From Cytophagales bacterium (GTDB lineage: Bacteria; Bacteroidota; Bacteroidia; Cytophagales; Cyclobacteriaceae), in contig JAKSDO010000156.1 of NCBI GenBank assembly GCA_022360055.1, forward strand, positions 1-64,000: a stretch of 64,000 bases of DNA, read 5' to 3'. The notes below the pieces were generated by a model, which had not been told where the DNA came from, ran no database searches, and worked only from the letters and a program-made list of their open reading frames with translations. This document shows positions 8,731 through 17,078 of the stretch, piece by piece. Positions within the stretch are counted from its first letter, which is position 1. Each line of letters starts with the position of its first letter. A program made the position numbers and the translations under genes.

Positions 8731-9762
8731 ATGGGAAAAATCAGCATCCGGACTTTATTGATCCTTTCGCTTTATTTGATGAGTTGCGGTCAGGCGCGTC
8801 TTGAACAAAAGAAAAAGCATTTTCTGCACAAAGGGAATCTGTCTTTCAGGGAGAAAATGTACGGGGAGGCCCTTCGATATTATCGGGAAGCTTTACGGAT
8901 CGACTCATCATTCGCTCAAGCCTATAATAATTTGGGGATTGTTTATTTCAAGATGGGAAAGCAGGAGCTGGCACTGGAGGCCCTTGATCATTGCCTAAAG
9001 CTTGACCCGGGCTTTAAGGATGCCTATTACAACAGAAACAATGTGTATTATGAATTAAAGCAATACCGGGAAGCGCTCGACGATCTTTATGAAATTGAGA
9101 AAACCTATGATCACAGGGAGAGGATTTATTTTTCAAAAGGCCTGGCATTTTTCGGATTAAAGGAATACGATTCGGCACATGCCTCTTTTGAAAAGGCCCT
9201 TTTGACGGATTCGTTAAATGTAGAGGCCTACCTGAACCTCGCCTCGGCAAAGTTTTATTTAAATGAGTATGATCAGGCCGAAAGACTTGTCGACAAAGCC
9301 CTGAGCATTGACGGTAATTTGCCGGAAGCGTACAATCTCTTAGGTATGATTCGCACGGAAAATGAAGCGTACGGAAATGCCCTGGATTTTTTTGAAAAAG
9401 GACTAAGCATAGACCGAAGTAATGCTTTTATTTTGAATAATCGGGGTTATGTATATATAAAACTGAATAAATTTGAGGAAGCTTTCAGAGACATCAATGA
9501 AAGTATTGTCATAAATCCTGAAAACCCCTGGGCATACCGAAACAAGGGGATCTTGTTGTTCAAAACCGGAGATCTGGAAAACGGGGAAAGGCTTTTGAAA
9601 GAATCGCTCGATCTGGATAACGGGCTCTCATTGGCTCATTTCCATCTCGGGGAGATCTATATAAAAAAAGGTTTGATAACTCGTGCTTGCGGCGCATTTC
9701 AATCGTCGGCATTTCTGGGAGAAAAAGAAGGGGAAAATGCTTATCGGCAATATTGCCGATAA
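8731..9762 (+). CDS. TPR-repeat lipoprotein
   Basis: About 343 aa from the ATG at 8731, chosen because it gives a compact lipoprotein signal (MGKISIRTLLILSLYLMSCG, Cys after LMS). The in-frame GTG at 8722 only lengthens the basic n-region. The rest is eight or nine tetratricopeptide repeats: recurring units like AQAYNNLGIVYFKMGKQELALEALDHCLKLDP. Such lipoproteins act as scaffolds at the periplasmic face of the envelope. It is the third gene of the TetR-ABC1 operon. Its last codons (RQYCR-stop) lie inside a perfect 26-bp palindrome. Confidence 0.85.
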   Translation: MGKISIRTLLILSLYLMSCGQARLEQKKKHFLHKGNLSFREKMYGEALRYYREALRIDSSFAQAYNNLGIVYFKMGKQELALEALDHCLKLDPGFKDAYYNRNNVYYELKQYREALDDLYEIEKTYDHRERIYFSKGLAFFGLKEYDSAHASFEKALLTDSLNVEAYLNLASAKFYLNEYDQAERLVDKALSIDGNLPEAYNLLGMIRTENEAYGNALDFFEKGLSIDRSNAFILNNRGYVYIKLNKFEEAFRDINESIVINPENPWAYRNKGILLFKTGDLENGERLLKESLDLDNGLSLAHFHLGEIYIKKGLITRACGAFQSSAFLGEKEGENAYRQYCR

Positions 9763-9764
9763 GC
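9739..9764. repeat. Perfect 26-bp palindrome over the TPR gene stop
   Basis: The half-site GCTTATCGGCAAT (9739-9751) is followed directly by its reverse complement (9752-9764). It spans the last codons and TAA of the TPR gene. There is no T tract, so it is either a terminator or mRNA-stabilising cruciform for the convergent pair (TPR +, ald -) or a protein site. Confidence 0.7.
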
Positions 9765-9839
9765 TTAAGCTTGTTGAGGCTTGGCATTGATGATTCATCT
9801 CAATCCGTCAAAACTTTTCCCTGCGTCTTGTAATTCGGG

Positions 9840-10952
9840 CTAAAGGAATTTTTCCACATGAGTATAAGGCAGCTCAAACGCCTCTCCAACCGCCTGGTAA
9901 ACCACTTCGCCTTTCACTACGTTCAGCCCGAGTTTCAATTCTTTGTTTTCCCGGCAAGCCCTTTTCCAACCTTTATTGGCCAACTCCAAACCGTATGGTA
10001 AGGTTGCATTTGTAAGAGCAACCGTAGAAGTGTAAGGTACGGCTCCCGGCATGTTGGCCACACAATAGTGTATGACCTCGTCGATTATATATGTCGGATC
10101 CTGATGTGTCGTAGGCTTACAGGTTTCAATACATCCGCCCTGGTCCACGGCAACGTCCACAAGCACGGTGCCCGCTCTCATGTCTTTGAGCATATCCCTT
10201 GTGACCAGGTGAGGGGCTTTTGCCCCCGGAATGAGTACAGCTCCTATGATCAGATCCTGATGGGGAATGAGTTCCCTGATGTTGTACTCGTTGGACATAA
10301 GCGTGCTCACGTTGGCCGGCATGATATCGCTTAAATATCTCAATCTTGGCAAACTTATATCTACGATCGTTACATCTGCCCCGAGTCCTGCAGCCATTTT
10401 GGCAGCTTGCGTTCCAACAATACCACCTCCTAAAATCAGCACATTGGCCGGATTTACACCGGGAACACCACCGAGGAGAATACCGCGGCCTTTCAGTGGT
10501 TTTTCAAGATATTTTGCGCCTTCCTGCACAGCCATTCTGCCGGCGACTTCCGACATTGGTATCAATAACGGAAGGCTTCGGTCCTCCTTTTCTACGGTTT
10601 CGTACGCAAGGCATACGGCCTTACTTTTTATCATGGCTTCTGTCAAAGGCCGATAGGAAGCAAAGTGGAAATACGTAAACAACAATTGGTCTTCCTTTAC
10701 GAGCGGATACTCGGACTCTATAGGTTCCTTAACCTTGATGATCATTTCAGAAATTCCGTAAACTTCTTCGATCGTCGACAATACTTTTGCCCCGGCGCTC
10801 TCATACTCGTCGTTTGGAAAACCGCTGTCAAATCCCGCACTGTCCTGAATATAGACTTCATGACCTCGCTTACAAAACTCTTTTACACCGGCCGGAGTTA
10901 AAGCCACCCGGTTTTCGTTATTCTTTATCTCTTTAGGGACTCCGATTATCAT
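9840..10952 (-). CDS. ald: Alanine dehydrogenase
   Basis: NAD-dependent L-alanine dehydrogenase, which interconverts alanine with pyruvate and ammonia, 370 aa as usual for the family. Active-site positions match known Ald numbering: Arg15 (NRVALTP), Lys75 (IKVKEP) and His96 (FHFASY). The Rossmann motif VLILGGGIVGTQAAKMAAGLGA and the VDVAVDQGG segment with the catalytic Asp follow. Monocistronic on the minus strand, convergent with the TPR operon. A -7-type box (TATATTTG on the minus strand, 10981-10988) lies 28 nt upstream of the start. Confidence 0.97.
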   Translation of the reverse strand: MIIGVPKEIKNNENRVALTPAGVKEFCKRGHEVYIQDSAGFDSGFPNDEYESAGAKVLSTIEEVYGISEMIIKVKEPIESEYPLVKEDQLLFTYFHFASYRPLTEAMIKSKAVCLAYETVEKEDRSLPLLIPMSEVAGRMAVQEGAKYLEKPLKGRGILLGGVPGVNPANVLILGGGIVGTQAAKMAAGLGADVTIVDISLPRLRYLSDIMPANVSTLMSNEYNIRELIPHQDLIIGAVLIPGAKAPHLVTRDMLKDMRAGTVLVDVAVDQGGCIETCKPTTHQDPTYIIDEVIHYCVANMPGAVPYTSTVALTNATLPYGLELANKGWKRACRENKELKLGLNVVKGEVVYQAVGEAFELPYTHVEKFL

Positions 10953-10980
10953 AATTAAAATTTTAAAGAATTGTACAAGA

Positions 10981-10988
10981 CAAATATA
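10981..10988 (-). promoter_or_regulatory. Probable -7 promoter box of ald
   Basis: TATATTTG on the minus strand fits the Bacteroidota TAnnTTTG consensus and predicts a leader of about 22 nt. No clear TTTG lies at the -33 distance, so confidence is moderate. Confidence 0.45.
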
Positions 10989-11315
10989 ACAAGGAGCAAG
11001 ATGATTATTATTGCCACGAAATGGATTTTACGAGGCGCTCTGCATCTATTTCCCGTAAAATAATACACATGAAATCAGCGAAGATCCCGGACAATATTGA
11101 AGTCACGATTTCACTGAAAATCCGGAGCGGTAATTTTGCGAAATAGTTTTTTCGGGAAGGAGCAAAAGTCCGGAACCGCTTATTAATTTCAGGATTCCGA
11201 CATAATAGCGAATAAACGGGCTCTATTCGAAATCCGGGCAAAATAATATTCTGAATTATTGAAAAATATATAATGTGTCAGAATTTATTATATGATTTGC
11301 AAGGTAATTCCAAAT
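10989..11315. other. Intergenic region between divergent ald and E1 genes
   Basis: About 330 bp with no recognisable gene. A 77-codon frame on the minus strand (11008-11241) has no start context or family resemblance and is probably not coding. Short G/C-rich inverted segments are present around 11085-11130, but no T-tract hairpin was seen. Confidence 0.4.
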
Positions 11316-11345
11316 TTTGAATGAGTTGATTTTTTACTAAATTTG
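11316..11345 (+). promoter_or_regulatory. Bacteroidota-type promoter of the E1 dehydrogenase gene
   Basis: TTTG (11316-11319), an 18-nt spacer, then TAAATTTG (11338-11345) matches TTTG-N(18-21)-TAnnTTTG. It predicts transcription start near 11352 and a leader of about 38 nt before the ATG at 11390. Confidence 0.65.
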
Positions 11346-11389
11346 TTTACCTTCCATTCGTGGATTTTTTAATCATTATTTGAAAAAAC

Positions 11390-13810
11390 ATGACATCAAT
11401 TAATATACATCCGGCCCAGGATATAAGAAGTTACGGGTTATCCATCAAAGATATTCTGAACGATTACAAAATCGCCTGGGCGAGTAGAAATGCCAGTTTG
11501 ATCGGCCGGAAAGAGGTATTTCTCGGCAGGGCCAAATTTGGAGTTTTTGGAGATGGAAAGGAAGTCGCCCAGGTAGCGATGGCGCGATTTTTTAAGAATG
11601 GAGACCACCGGTCAGGCTACTATCGGGACCAGACGTTTATGTTTGCCTCCGGTCTGCTGAACATTCAGCAATTCTTTGCGCAACTGTATGCACACACGGA
11701 TTTGGAGGCCGAGCCGGCTTCCGGAGGAAGGTTGATGAATGGCCATTTCTCAACCAGGATGCTGGACGAATTGGGGAATTGGAAGGATCAGACAAAAATG
11801 AAGAATAGCAGCGCTGATGTGTCGCCGACCGCCGCACAAATGCCGAGGCTTGTCGGGTTGGCATGGGCTTCCAAATTGTACCGCGAAAACAAGCTGCTTG
11901 AATCTCCGAATATGTTTTCCGTCAACGGAAATGAGGTCGCTTTCGGAACAATTGGAAATGCTTCGACTTCGGAGGGGATTTTTTTTGAATCCATAAATGC
12001 TGCGGCTGTACTGCAAATTCCTATGGTATTATCGATTTGGGACGATGGCTATGGAATTTCAGTCCCGAATGAATATCATACGCCGAAGGTTGATATTTCC
12101 AAAGTGCTCGAAGGATTCAGACGATCCGAAACCGAAAAGGGATTGGAGTTGTTCCGTGTAAATGGTTGGGATTATCTGGGATTGATAAAAGCCTATAAAA
12201 AGGCAACGGAGTTGGCCAGAGAGAGGCACATACCGTCTCTCATTCACGTGGCTGAGATGACACAGCCGTTGGGACACTCTACAAGTGGCTCCCACGAAAG
12301 GTACAAATCAAAAGAAAGGCTGGCTTGGGAAGCTGAATTTGATTGTCTGAAGAAAATGCGCGAGTGGATTCTGGAAAATGAACTTGCTCATCAGGGACAA
12401 CTGGACGGGATTGAGGCGGAGGCAATTAAGATAGCAAAAGAGGGAAAAGACAAAGCCTGGGAAGAATACACCGATGTGCTCCGGCAGGACAAGAAAGAGG
12501 CGCTCGAACTGTTGGATAAACTCAATGCCGATTTGGGTCCTTATAAGCAGATTTCAACGTACAGGGACGATTTGGAGGCACTTCCGAATCCTTTGAAGCT
12601 GGAGACAATAAAAGCGCTGAAGTATGCTTTGCGATATACCCGAAACCAGTCATCAAATGCCCGGCTTGAGATCCGCGATTGGTTAAAAACAAAGGATGAG
12701 CGAAATCAGAAGGCCTACAGTTCACACATCTATAGCGAATCTAAGGACTCGGCCCTAAAGGTTAAGGAAGTAAAAGCCGTTTACAGTAAAAATTCCAAAA
12801 TAGTTGATGGCCGGGAAGTGCTTCTGTCGTGCTTTGATGCAGCTCTGTCGAGAGATCCCAGAGTATTGGCTTTTGGGGAAGATGTTGGCAAAATCGGGGA
12901 TGTAAACCAGGCATTCGCCGGCCTTCAGGATAAATACGGTGAAATCCGGGTGATGGATACGAGTATTAGGGAGACAACTATCGTAGGGCAGGGAATAGGC
13001 GTAGCTTTAAGAGGATTGCGTCCGATCGCGGAAATTCAATACCTCGATTACCTGATCTACACCATTCAAACCATGTCCGACGATTTGGCTTGTGTCCAGT
13101 ACAGAACAGTTGGAGGACAAAAATCGCCTGTAATCATCAGAACACGCGGACATCGCTTGGAAGGAGTGTGGCATTCGGGGTCCCCTTTGGGTATGATCCT
13201 CAACAGCATTCGCGGGATTTTGGTGCTGGTGCCCAGAAATATGACACAGGCGGCGGGTTTTTACAATGCGATGCTTAAATCGGACGAACCGGCCCTCATT
13301 ATCGAAACCCTGAATGCCTACAGGCTTAAAGAAAGAATACCCGATAATATTGGGGAATTCACCGTTCCTATCGGAGTACCTGAGGTGCTGAATGAAGGAA
13401 CGGATTGCACCATTGTAACCTATGGTGCCATGTGCAGAATAGCTATGGATGCGGCGAAGCAGCTGGCCGATGTCGGAATATCGCTCGAAGTGATCGATGT
13501 TCAAACCTTATTGCCGTTTGATGTTCATCGTAAGATTGTGGAATCCGTGAAGAAAACGAACCGTGTAATATTTGCGGATGAGGATGTCTCGGGAGGAGCT
13601 TCCGCATTTATGATGCACCACGTACTGGAAGAGCAGAACGGATATCAATACCTGGATTCCAAACCTGTCACGTTGAACTCCAAGGACCACAGGCCTGCCT
13701 ATTCGTCTGACGGGGATTATTTTTCAAAAGTCAATGCGGAAGATATATACGATACGGTTTACAGGATGCTCAACGAAGTAAATCCGGTAGATTTTCCGGA
13801 GATTTACTGA
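11390..13810 (+). CDS. Fused alpha/beta E1 component of a 2-oxoacid dehydrogenase complex
   Basis: Thiamine-diphosphate-dependent E1 with both subunits in one 806-aa chain. The N-terminal half is E1-alpha (GNASTSEGIFFESINAAAV and WDDGYGIS in the ThDP region, residues about 60-350). The C-terminal half is E1-beta (REVLLSCFDAALSRDPRVLAFGEDVG, from about residue 470, through ADEDVSGGAS). The relevant complexes oxidise pyruvate or branched-chain 2-oxoacids; the fused form in Bacteroidota is usually annotated as branched-chain type. No E2 or E3 gene is adjacent, so partners must lie elsewhere. It has its own promoter at 11316-11345. Confidence 0.92.
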   Translation: MTSINIHPAQDIRSYGLSIKDILNDYKIAWASRNASLIGRKEVFLGRAKFGVFGDGKEVAQVAMARFFKNGDHRSGYYRDQTFMFASGLLNIQQFFAQLYAHTDLEAEPASGGRLMNGHFSTRMLDELGNWKDQTKMKNSSADVSPTAAQMPRLVGLAWASKLYRENKLLESPNMFSVNGNEVAFGTIGNASTSEGIFFESINAAAVLQIPMVLSIWDDGYGISVPNEYHTPKVDISKVLEGFRRSETEKGLELFRVNGWDYLGLIKAYKKATELARERHIPSLIHVAEMTQPLGHSTSGSHERYKSKERLAWEAEFDCLKKMREWILENELAHQGQLDGIEAEAIKIAKEGKDKAWEEYTDVLRQDKKEALELLDKLNADLGPYKQISTYRDDLEALPNPLKLETIKALKYALRYTRNQSSNARLEIRDWLKTKDERNQKAYSSHIYSESKDSALKVKEVKAVYSKNSKIVDGREVLLSCFDAALSRDPRVLAFGEDVGKIGDVNQAFAGLQDKYGEIRVMDTSIRETTIVGQGIGVALRGLRPIAEIQYLDYLIYTIQTMSDDLACVQYRTVGGQKSPVIIRTRGHRLEGVWHSGSPLGMILNSIRGILVLVPRNMTQAAGFYNAMLKSDEPALIIETLNAYRLKERIPDNIGEFTVPIGVPEVLNEGTDCTIVTYGAMCRIAMDAAKQLADVGISLEVIDVQTLLPFDVHRKIVESVKKTNRVIFADEDVSGGASAFMMHHVLEEQNGYQYLDSKPVTLNSKDHRPAYSSDGDYFSKVNAEDIYDTVYRMLNEVNPVDFPEIY

Positions 13811-13817
13811 AAAGGCA

Positions 13818-14504
13818 TCAGGCTGGCCTGATGATATCCGATATCCGTATTTCATCAGTTTCAATGATATTGCTTTTGTTGAGCGCACGATCCTGGATCT
13901 GGATGCGCATCTTGATTATATCGTTTCTGAATAAAAGCCTGAACCCGGATATCACGCCGTATTGCAATTCTCCCTCCAGAGGGCGGATATCACGTGCGGT
14001 ATTGAGTACAAAATATCTTCCGTGGTATCTCGGTGCGCAGTTTCTTTCCAGAGCGGGGTCATAAACTCGAAAAGATCCGTCCGGATTCTTAACCAAAAAA
14101 TCAAGGAAAAAATTGAAATGATCCGGATTTCTGATCACGTATATGGTGTCGGATGTAACGATCAGACTATCGTTTACAATAGTTTCTTTCCGGAGAATTT
14201 CATAATCGACACAATTGTACTCCTCAGGTGTGCCGGGGTCGCCAAACCTCAACGTATCACCGCCGACTGTGACCGGGTCCATCAGATGGTAGGGAGGGTC
14301 TGTTTCATTGGCGTCCAGTCCGAGATTGCCATCTCCGTCTTCAAACTTTAGCTTGACCACCAAAGAATCCAGACTTAAGTCTTGTATTTCCCGAAAATAG
14401 AACTCATTCAGGCCGATGGATGGTGTATTGGGAAAAGTAGGTCGGTCCGTGCAGGAGGCGAGTACCGAAAAAATAAATAAATACCACAATGAATTTTTCA
14501 GCAT
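13818..14504 (-). CDS. Hypothetical lipoprotein
   Basis: 228-aa protein with a lipoprotein signal (MLKNSLWYLFIFSVLASC, lipobox LASC). The mature part contains FEDGDGNLGLDANETDPPY, an acidic loop reminiscent of calcium-binding DxDGxG segments, then beta-rich sequence ending ETDEIRISDIIRP. It resembles uncharacterised lipoproteins of Cytophagales but has no family I can name. Convergent with the E1 gene (7-nt gap), divergent from the LuxE-like gene; a TATATTTG box at 14540-14547 on the minus strand fits its promoter. Confidence 0.75.
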   Translation of the reverse strand: MLKNSLWYLFIFSVLASCTDRPTFPNTPSIGLNEFYFREIQDLSLDSLVVKLKFEDGDGNLGLDANETDPPYHLMDPVTVGGDTLRFGDPGTPEEYNCVDYEILRKETIVNDSLIVTSDTIYVIRNPDHFNFFLDFLVKNPDGSFRVYDPALERNCAPRYHGRYFVLNTARDIRPLEGELQYGVISGFRLLFRNDIIKMRIQIQDRALNKSNIIETDEIRISDIIRPA

Positions 14505-14517
14505 TTCAACTGGCTTT

Positions 14518-14525
14518 TATCTTTG
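14518..14525 (+). promoter_or_regulatory. Probable -7 box for the LuxE-like gene
   Basis: TATCTTTG fits TAnnTTTG and lies 27 nt upstream of the GTG start at 14552. No strong -33 TTTG is visible. Confidence 0.4.
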
Positions 14526-14539
14526 TTTTTTAATTTACT

Positions 14540-14547
14540 CAAATATA
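14540..14547 (-). promoter_or_regulatory. Probable -7 box for the divergent lipoprotein gene
   Basis: TATATTTG on the minus strand, 36 nt upstream of the lipoprotein ATG (14504). The two facing -7 boxes are only 14 bp apart, so the divergent promoters would overlap. Confidence 0.4.
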
Positions 14548-14551
14548 ACGC

Positions 14552-15535
14552 GTGCTTCATCTAAATAGTTTAAAATCCAACGTTTTTCAAATCAATGATC
14601 AAAATTTTGAGCATAGCGCACTGAAATTGTTCCGTTTTCAATACCGCAACAATAGTATTTACAGGGAATATATCTCAAATTTAAATATTTCAGTGGAAGG
14701 CATTGATTCTGTCGATAAGATTCCATTCCTTCCTATCCGGTTTTTTAAATCACACAAAATCCTAAGCACCGATTTTACACCTGAAAAAGTATTTGTGAGT
14801 AGCGGAACGACGGGCATCCCCAGTAAGCACTACATGGAGGATCTGAATTTTTATGAGAAAATCAGTTCGCACACCTTTCGCTCTTTTTTTGGAGAAATTC
14901 ATGATGCAATCATAATGGGTTTGTTGCCCTCTTATCTGGAAAGGGACGATTCGTCGTTGGTGTATATGGTGGGCAGTTTCATTCGACAATCGGGAAGTAC
15001 GGACTCCGGTTTTTATCTGGATAATCTGGATGATCTGGTTTCGCGGATAAGATATGTTTCCGAAACAGGCAAAACAATATACCTTTTTGGAGTAACCTTT
15101 GCTTTGCTCAAGCTGGCGGAAAATTACGATATTGATGCCGGTAATCTAGTGATCCTTGAAACAGGAGGGATGAAGGGTACCGGCAGGGAGTTGATTCGCC
15201 ACGAGTTGCACGCAAAGCTTAAATCTTCTTTTAAGACTCAACGTATATACTCCGAGTACGGGATGACGGAATTACTTTCTCAGGCCTATATGAAAAGCGA
15301 CGGCCTTTTTCGTGCACCGCCCTGGATGAAAGTATTTATTCGCGAACTGCATGATCCGTTCAGTTATGTTTCGAACGGAAAAACCGGTGTAATCAATATC
15401 ATTGATTTGGCAAATGTGCACTCATGCGCTTTTATTGAAACCGAAGATCTCGGCGCTATGTACACGGGAGGTTTTCAGGTGCTTGGCCGTGTGGATAACT
15501 CCGATTTGAGGGGTTGTAATCTTATGTTGTCCTAA
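14552..15535 (+). CDS. LuxE/PaaK-like acyl-protein synthetase/acyltransferase family protein
   Basis: 327-aa protein of the adenylate-forming LuxE family, which activates or transfers fatty acyl groups. It contains the adenylation-type phosphate loop VFVSSGTTGIPSKHYM (around residue 84), ILETGGMKGTGRELIRHELHAKL and RIYSEYGMTELLSQAY, the last matching the A5-like motif of this superfamily. The start is GTG at 14552 by default: no in-frame ATG is suitably placed and the predicted -7 box is 27 nt upstream. In Bacteroidota such stand-alone LuxE-like proteins have no lux context; the acyl acceptor is unknown. Confidence 0.82.
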   Translation: MLHLNSLKSNVFQINDQNFEHSALKLFRFQYRNNSIYREYISNLNISVEGIDSVDKIPFLPIRFFKSHKILSTDFTPEKVFVSSGTTGIPSKHYMEDLNFYEKISSHTFRSFFGEIHDAIIMGLLPSYLERDDSSLVYMVGSFIRQSGSTDSGFYLDNLDDLVSRIRYVSETGKTIYLFGVTFALLKLAENYDIDAGNLVILETGGMKGTGRELIRHELHAKLKSSFKTQRIYSEYGMTELLSQAYMKSDGLFRAPPWMKVFIRELHDPFSYVSNGKTGVINIIDLANVHSCAFIETEDLGAMYTGGFQVLGRVDNSDLRGCNLMLS

Positions 15536-15625
15536 AGCATAGTTATTCAAAACATTACATCTCCTTTTATGACACGATATAAAAACCAATATTTGCAGCA
15601 CGGGTATTAAATAAACAGGTGAATT

Positions 15626-15751
15626 ATGAAGATCAAATTGGCCATTCTGGCAATATTCATTGCCGGGACATTTGCTTGCACACAGAGGACATGTCCTACA
15701 TATACCAAGGATGATATAAAAAAGGCGGAGCGAAAGGATATCGATGTTTAG
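15626..15751 (+). CDS. Very small lipoprotein (41 aa)
   Basis: A reading frame below ordinary length cutoffs. ATG at 15626 follows an AGGTGAA sequence at 8-nt distance. The product begins MKIKLAILAIFIAGTFACTQ: an n-region with two Lys, a hydrophobic core and a lipobox ending in Cys18. The mature part has only about 24 residues, with a CPTYTKDD motif and a basic/acidic tail ending KDIDV. The lipoprotein signal and the Cys-Pro-Thr-Tyr motif make chance unlikely. I cannot name the family. It lies 90 nt after the LuxE-like gene in the same orientation. Confidence 0.72.
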   Translation: MKIKLAILAIFIAGTFACTQRTCPTYTKDDIKKAERKDIDV

Positions 15752-15913
15752 GTCTTGAGATCGGCGGCATGCCGACCCTGAAAGCGAGCGGACTTGTACG
15801 GATTGTTGTTTGCCGTTTGTCAATTGCAATGAAGATCGGGATGGTTTCGACGATCGACCGCAGGCGAACTATGAGCTTAACATGATCCTTGCGATGCCGG
15901 AAAGATCCGGATG

Positions 15914-17065
15914 CTAGCAGTACTTTTTCACGTCTGCGGCAGTGATATGATCTCCACACATGATCACGAGTCGTTCCGTCACATTTCTCAATTCACGAAT
16001 GTTTCCCGTCCATTCAAAAGATTGAAGCAATTCAATTGCCTCGGCATCTATCGCGCTTTTTTTTGTGCCGTATTCACTTGAAATATCCTCCAAGAATTTA
16101 TCCACAAGCAGTGAAATATCTTCTTTGCGCGCTTTCAGAGGAGGTACATGGATAAGTATTACCCCGATTCGATGATAGAGGTCTTCCCGAAACTTTTTTT
16201 GTTGGATTTCTTCCTTGAGGTCTTTGTTGGTGGCTGCAATTACGCGAACATTTACCTTTATGTCCTTATCTCCTCCAACCCGTGTAATCTTATTTTCCTG
16301 TAACGCACGCAATACTTTTGCCTGTGCCGACAGGCTCATGTCGCCAATTTCATCCAGGAAAAGTGTGCCTCCGTTGGCCTGCTCAAATTTTCCAATTCTC
16401 TGCTTTACAGCCGAGGTAAATGATCCTTTCTCATGACCAAAAAGCTCGCTTTCGATAAGTTCCGAAGGGATAGCGGCGCAGTTTACTTCGACAAACGGAT
16501 TTTTGGACCTGTGGCTCTGCATGTGAAGCCACCTGGCGACAAGTTCCTTGCCCGTACCGTTCTCTCCGGTAATCATTACTCTCGCTTCGGTAGGAGCTAC
16601 CTTGGAGATCGTATCCTTCACCTCCAGGATAGCAGATGATTCGCCGACAATATCAAAGGTCTTGGAAATCTTTTTCTTTAAGACCTTGGTCTCGGAGACC
16701 AGGTCCGATTTGTCCAAAGCGTTTCGAACTGTGATCAACAACCGATTGAGATCAGGCGGTTTTTGTATGAAATCGTATGCCCCCTTTCTTACCGCATCTA
16801 CGGCGGTTTCGATGGAACCATGCGCCGATATCATGATAAAGGGCAATTCAGGATCGATTTCCCGACATTTTTCCAGTACTTCTATTCCGTCCAGTTTTGG
16901 CATTTTTATATCGCACAGAGCGATATCGTATTTCTTTTTCCCAATTTTATCAATACCATCCTGACCGTCTACCGCTTCGTCGACGGCGTATTTTTCATAC
17001 TCAAGAATTTCCCTTAAGGTCGAGCGGATGCTTTTTTCATCGTCTATGATTAGTATGTTTACCAT
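15914..17065 (-). CDS. Receiver-AAA+ (NtrC-like) response regulator without HTH domain
   Basis: 383-aa two-component regulator. Receiver domain residues 1-115: acidic pair at 8-9, phospho-acceptor Asp52, Lys102. AAA+ domain from about 140: Walker A GENGTGKE (167-174), Walker B GGTLFLDEIGD (232-), sensor I AATN (277-280), and GNIREL (354-359) in the sensor II region. The sigma-54 contact loop reads GSFTSA (214-219) rather than GAFTGA. The protein ends at DVKKYC right after the AAA+ lid, so the usual Fis-type DNA-binding domain is absent. No histidine kinase is adjacent. The start codon is 13 nt from the 3' end of rnpB, suggesting read-through or a promoter inside rnpB. Whether it activates sigma-54 is uncertain. 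Confidence 0.9.
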   Translation of the reverse strand: MVNILIIDDEKSIRSTLREILEYEKYAVDEAVDGQDGIDKIGKKKYDIALCDIKMPKLDGIEVLEKCREIDPELPFIMISAHGSIETAVDAVRKGAYDFIQKPPDLNRLLITVRNALDKSDLVSETKVLKKKISKTFDIVGESSAILEVKDTISKVAPTEARVMITGENGTGKELVARWLHMQSHRSKNPFVEVNCAAIPSELIESELFGHEKGSFTSAVKQRIGKFEQANGGTLFLDEIGDMSLSAQAKVLRALQENKITRVGGDKDIKVNVRVIAATNKDLKEEIQQKKFREDLYHRIGVILIHVPPLKARKEDISLLVDKFLEDISSEYGTKKSAIDAEAIELLQSFEWTGNIRELRNVTERLVIMCGDHITAADVKKYC

Positions 17066-17078
17066 GTTGCGAAATTAA

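Noticed and set aside
11008-11241. 77-codon minus-strand frame in the ald/E1 intergenic region.
   Set aside because: No signal, no family resemblance, no initiation context, and odd residue composition.
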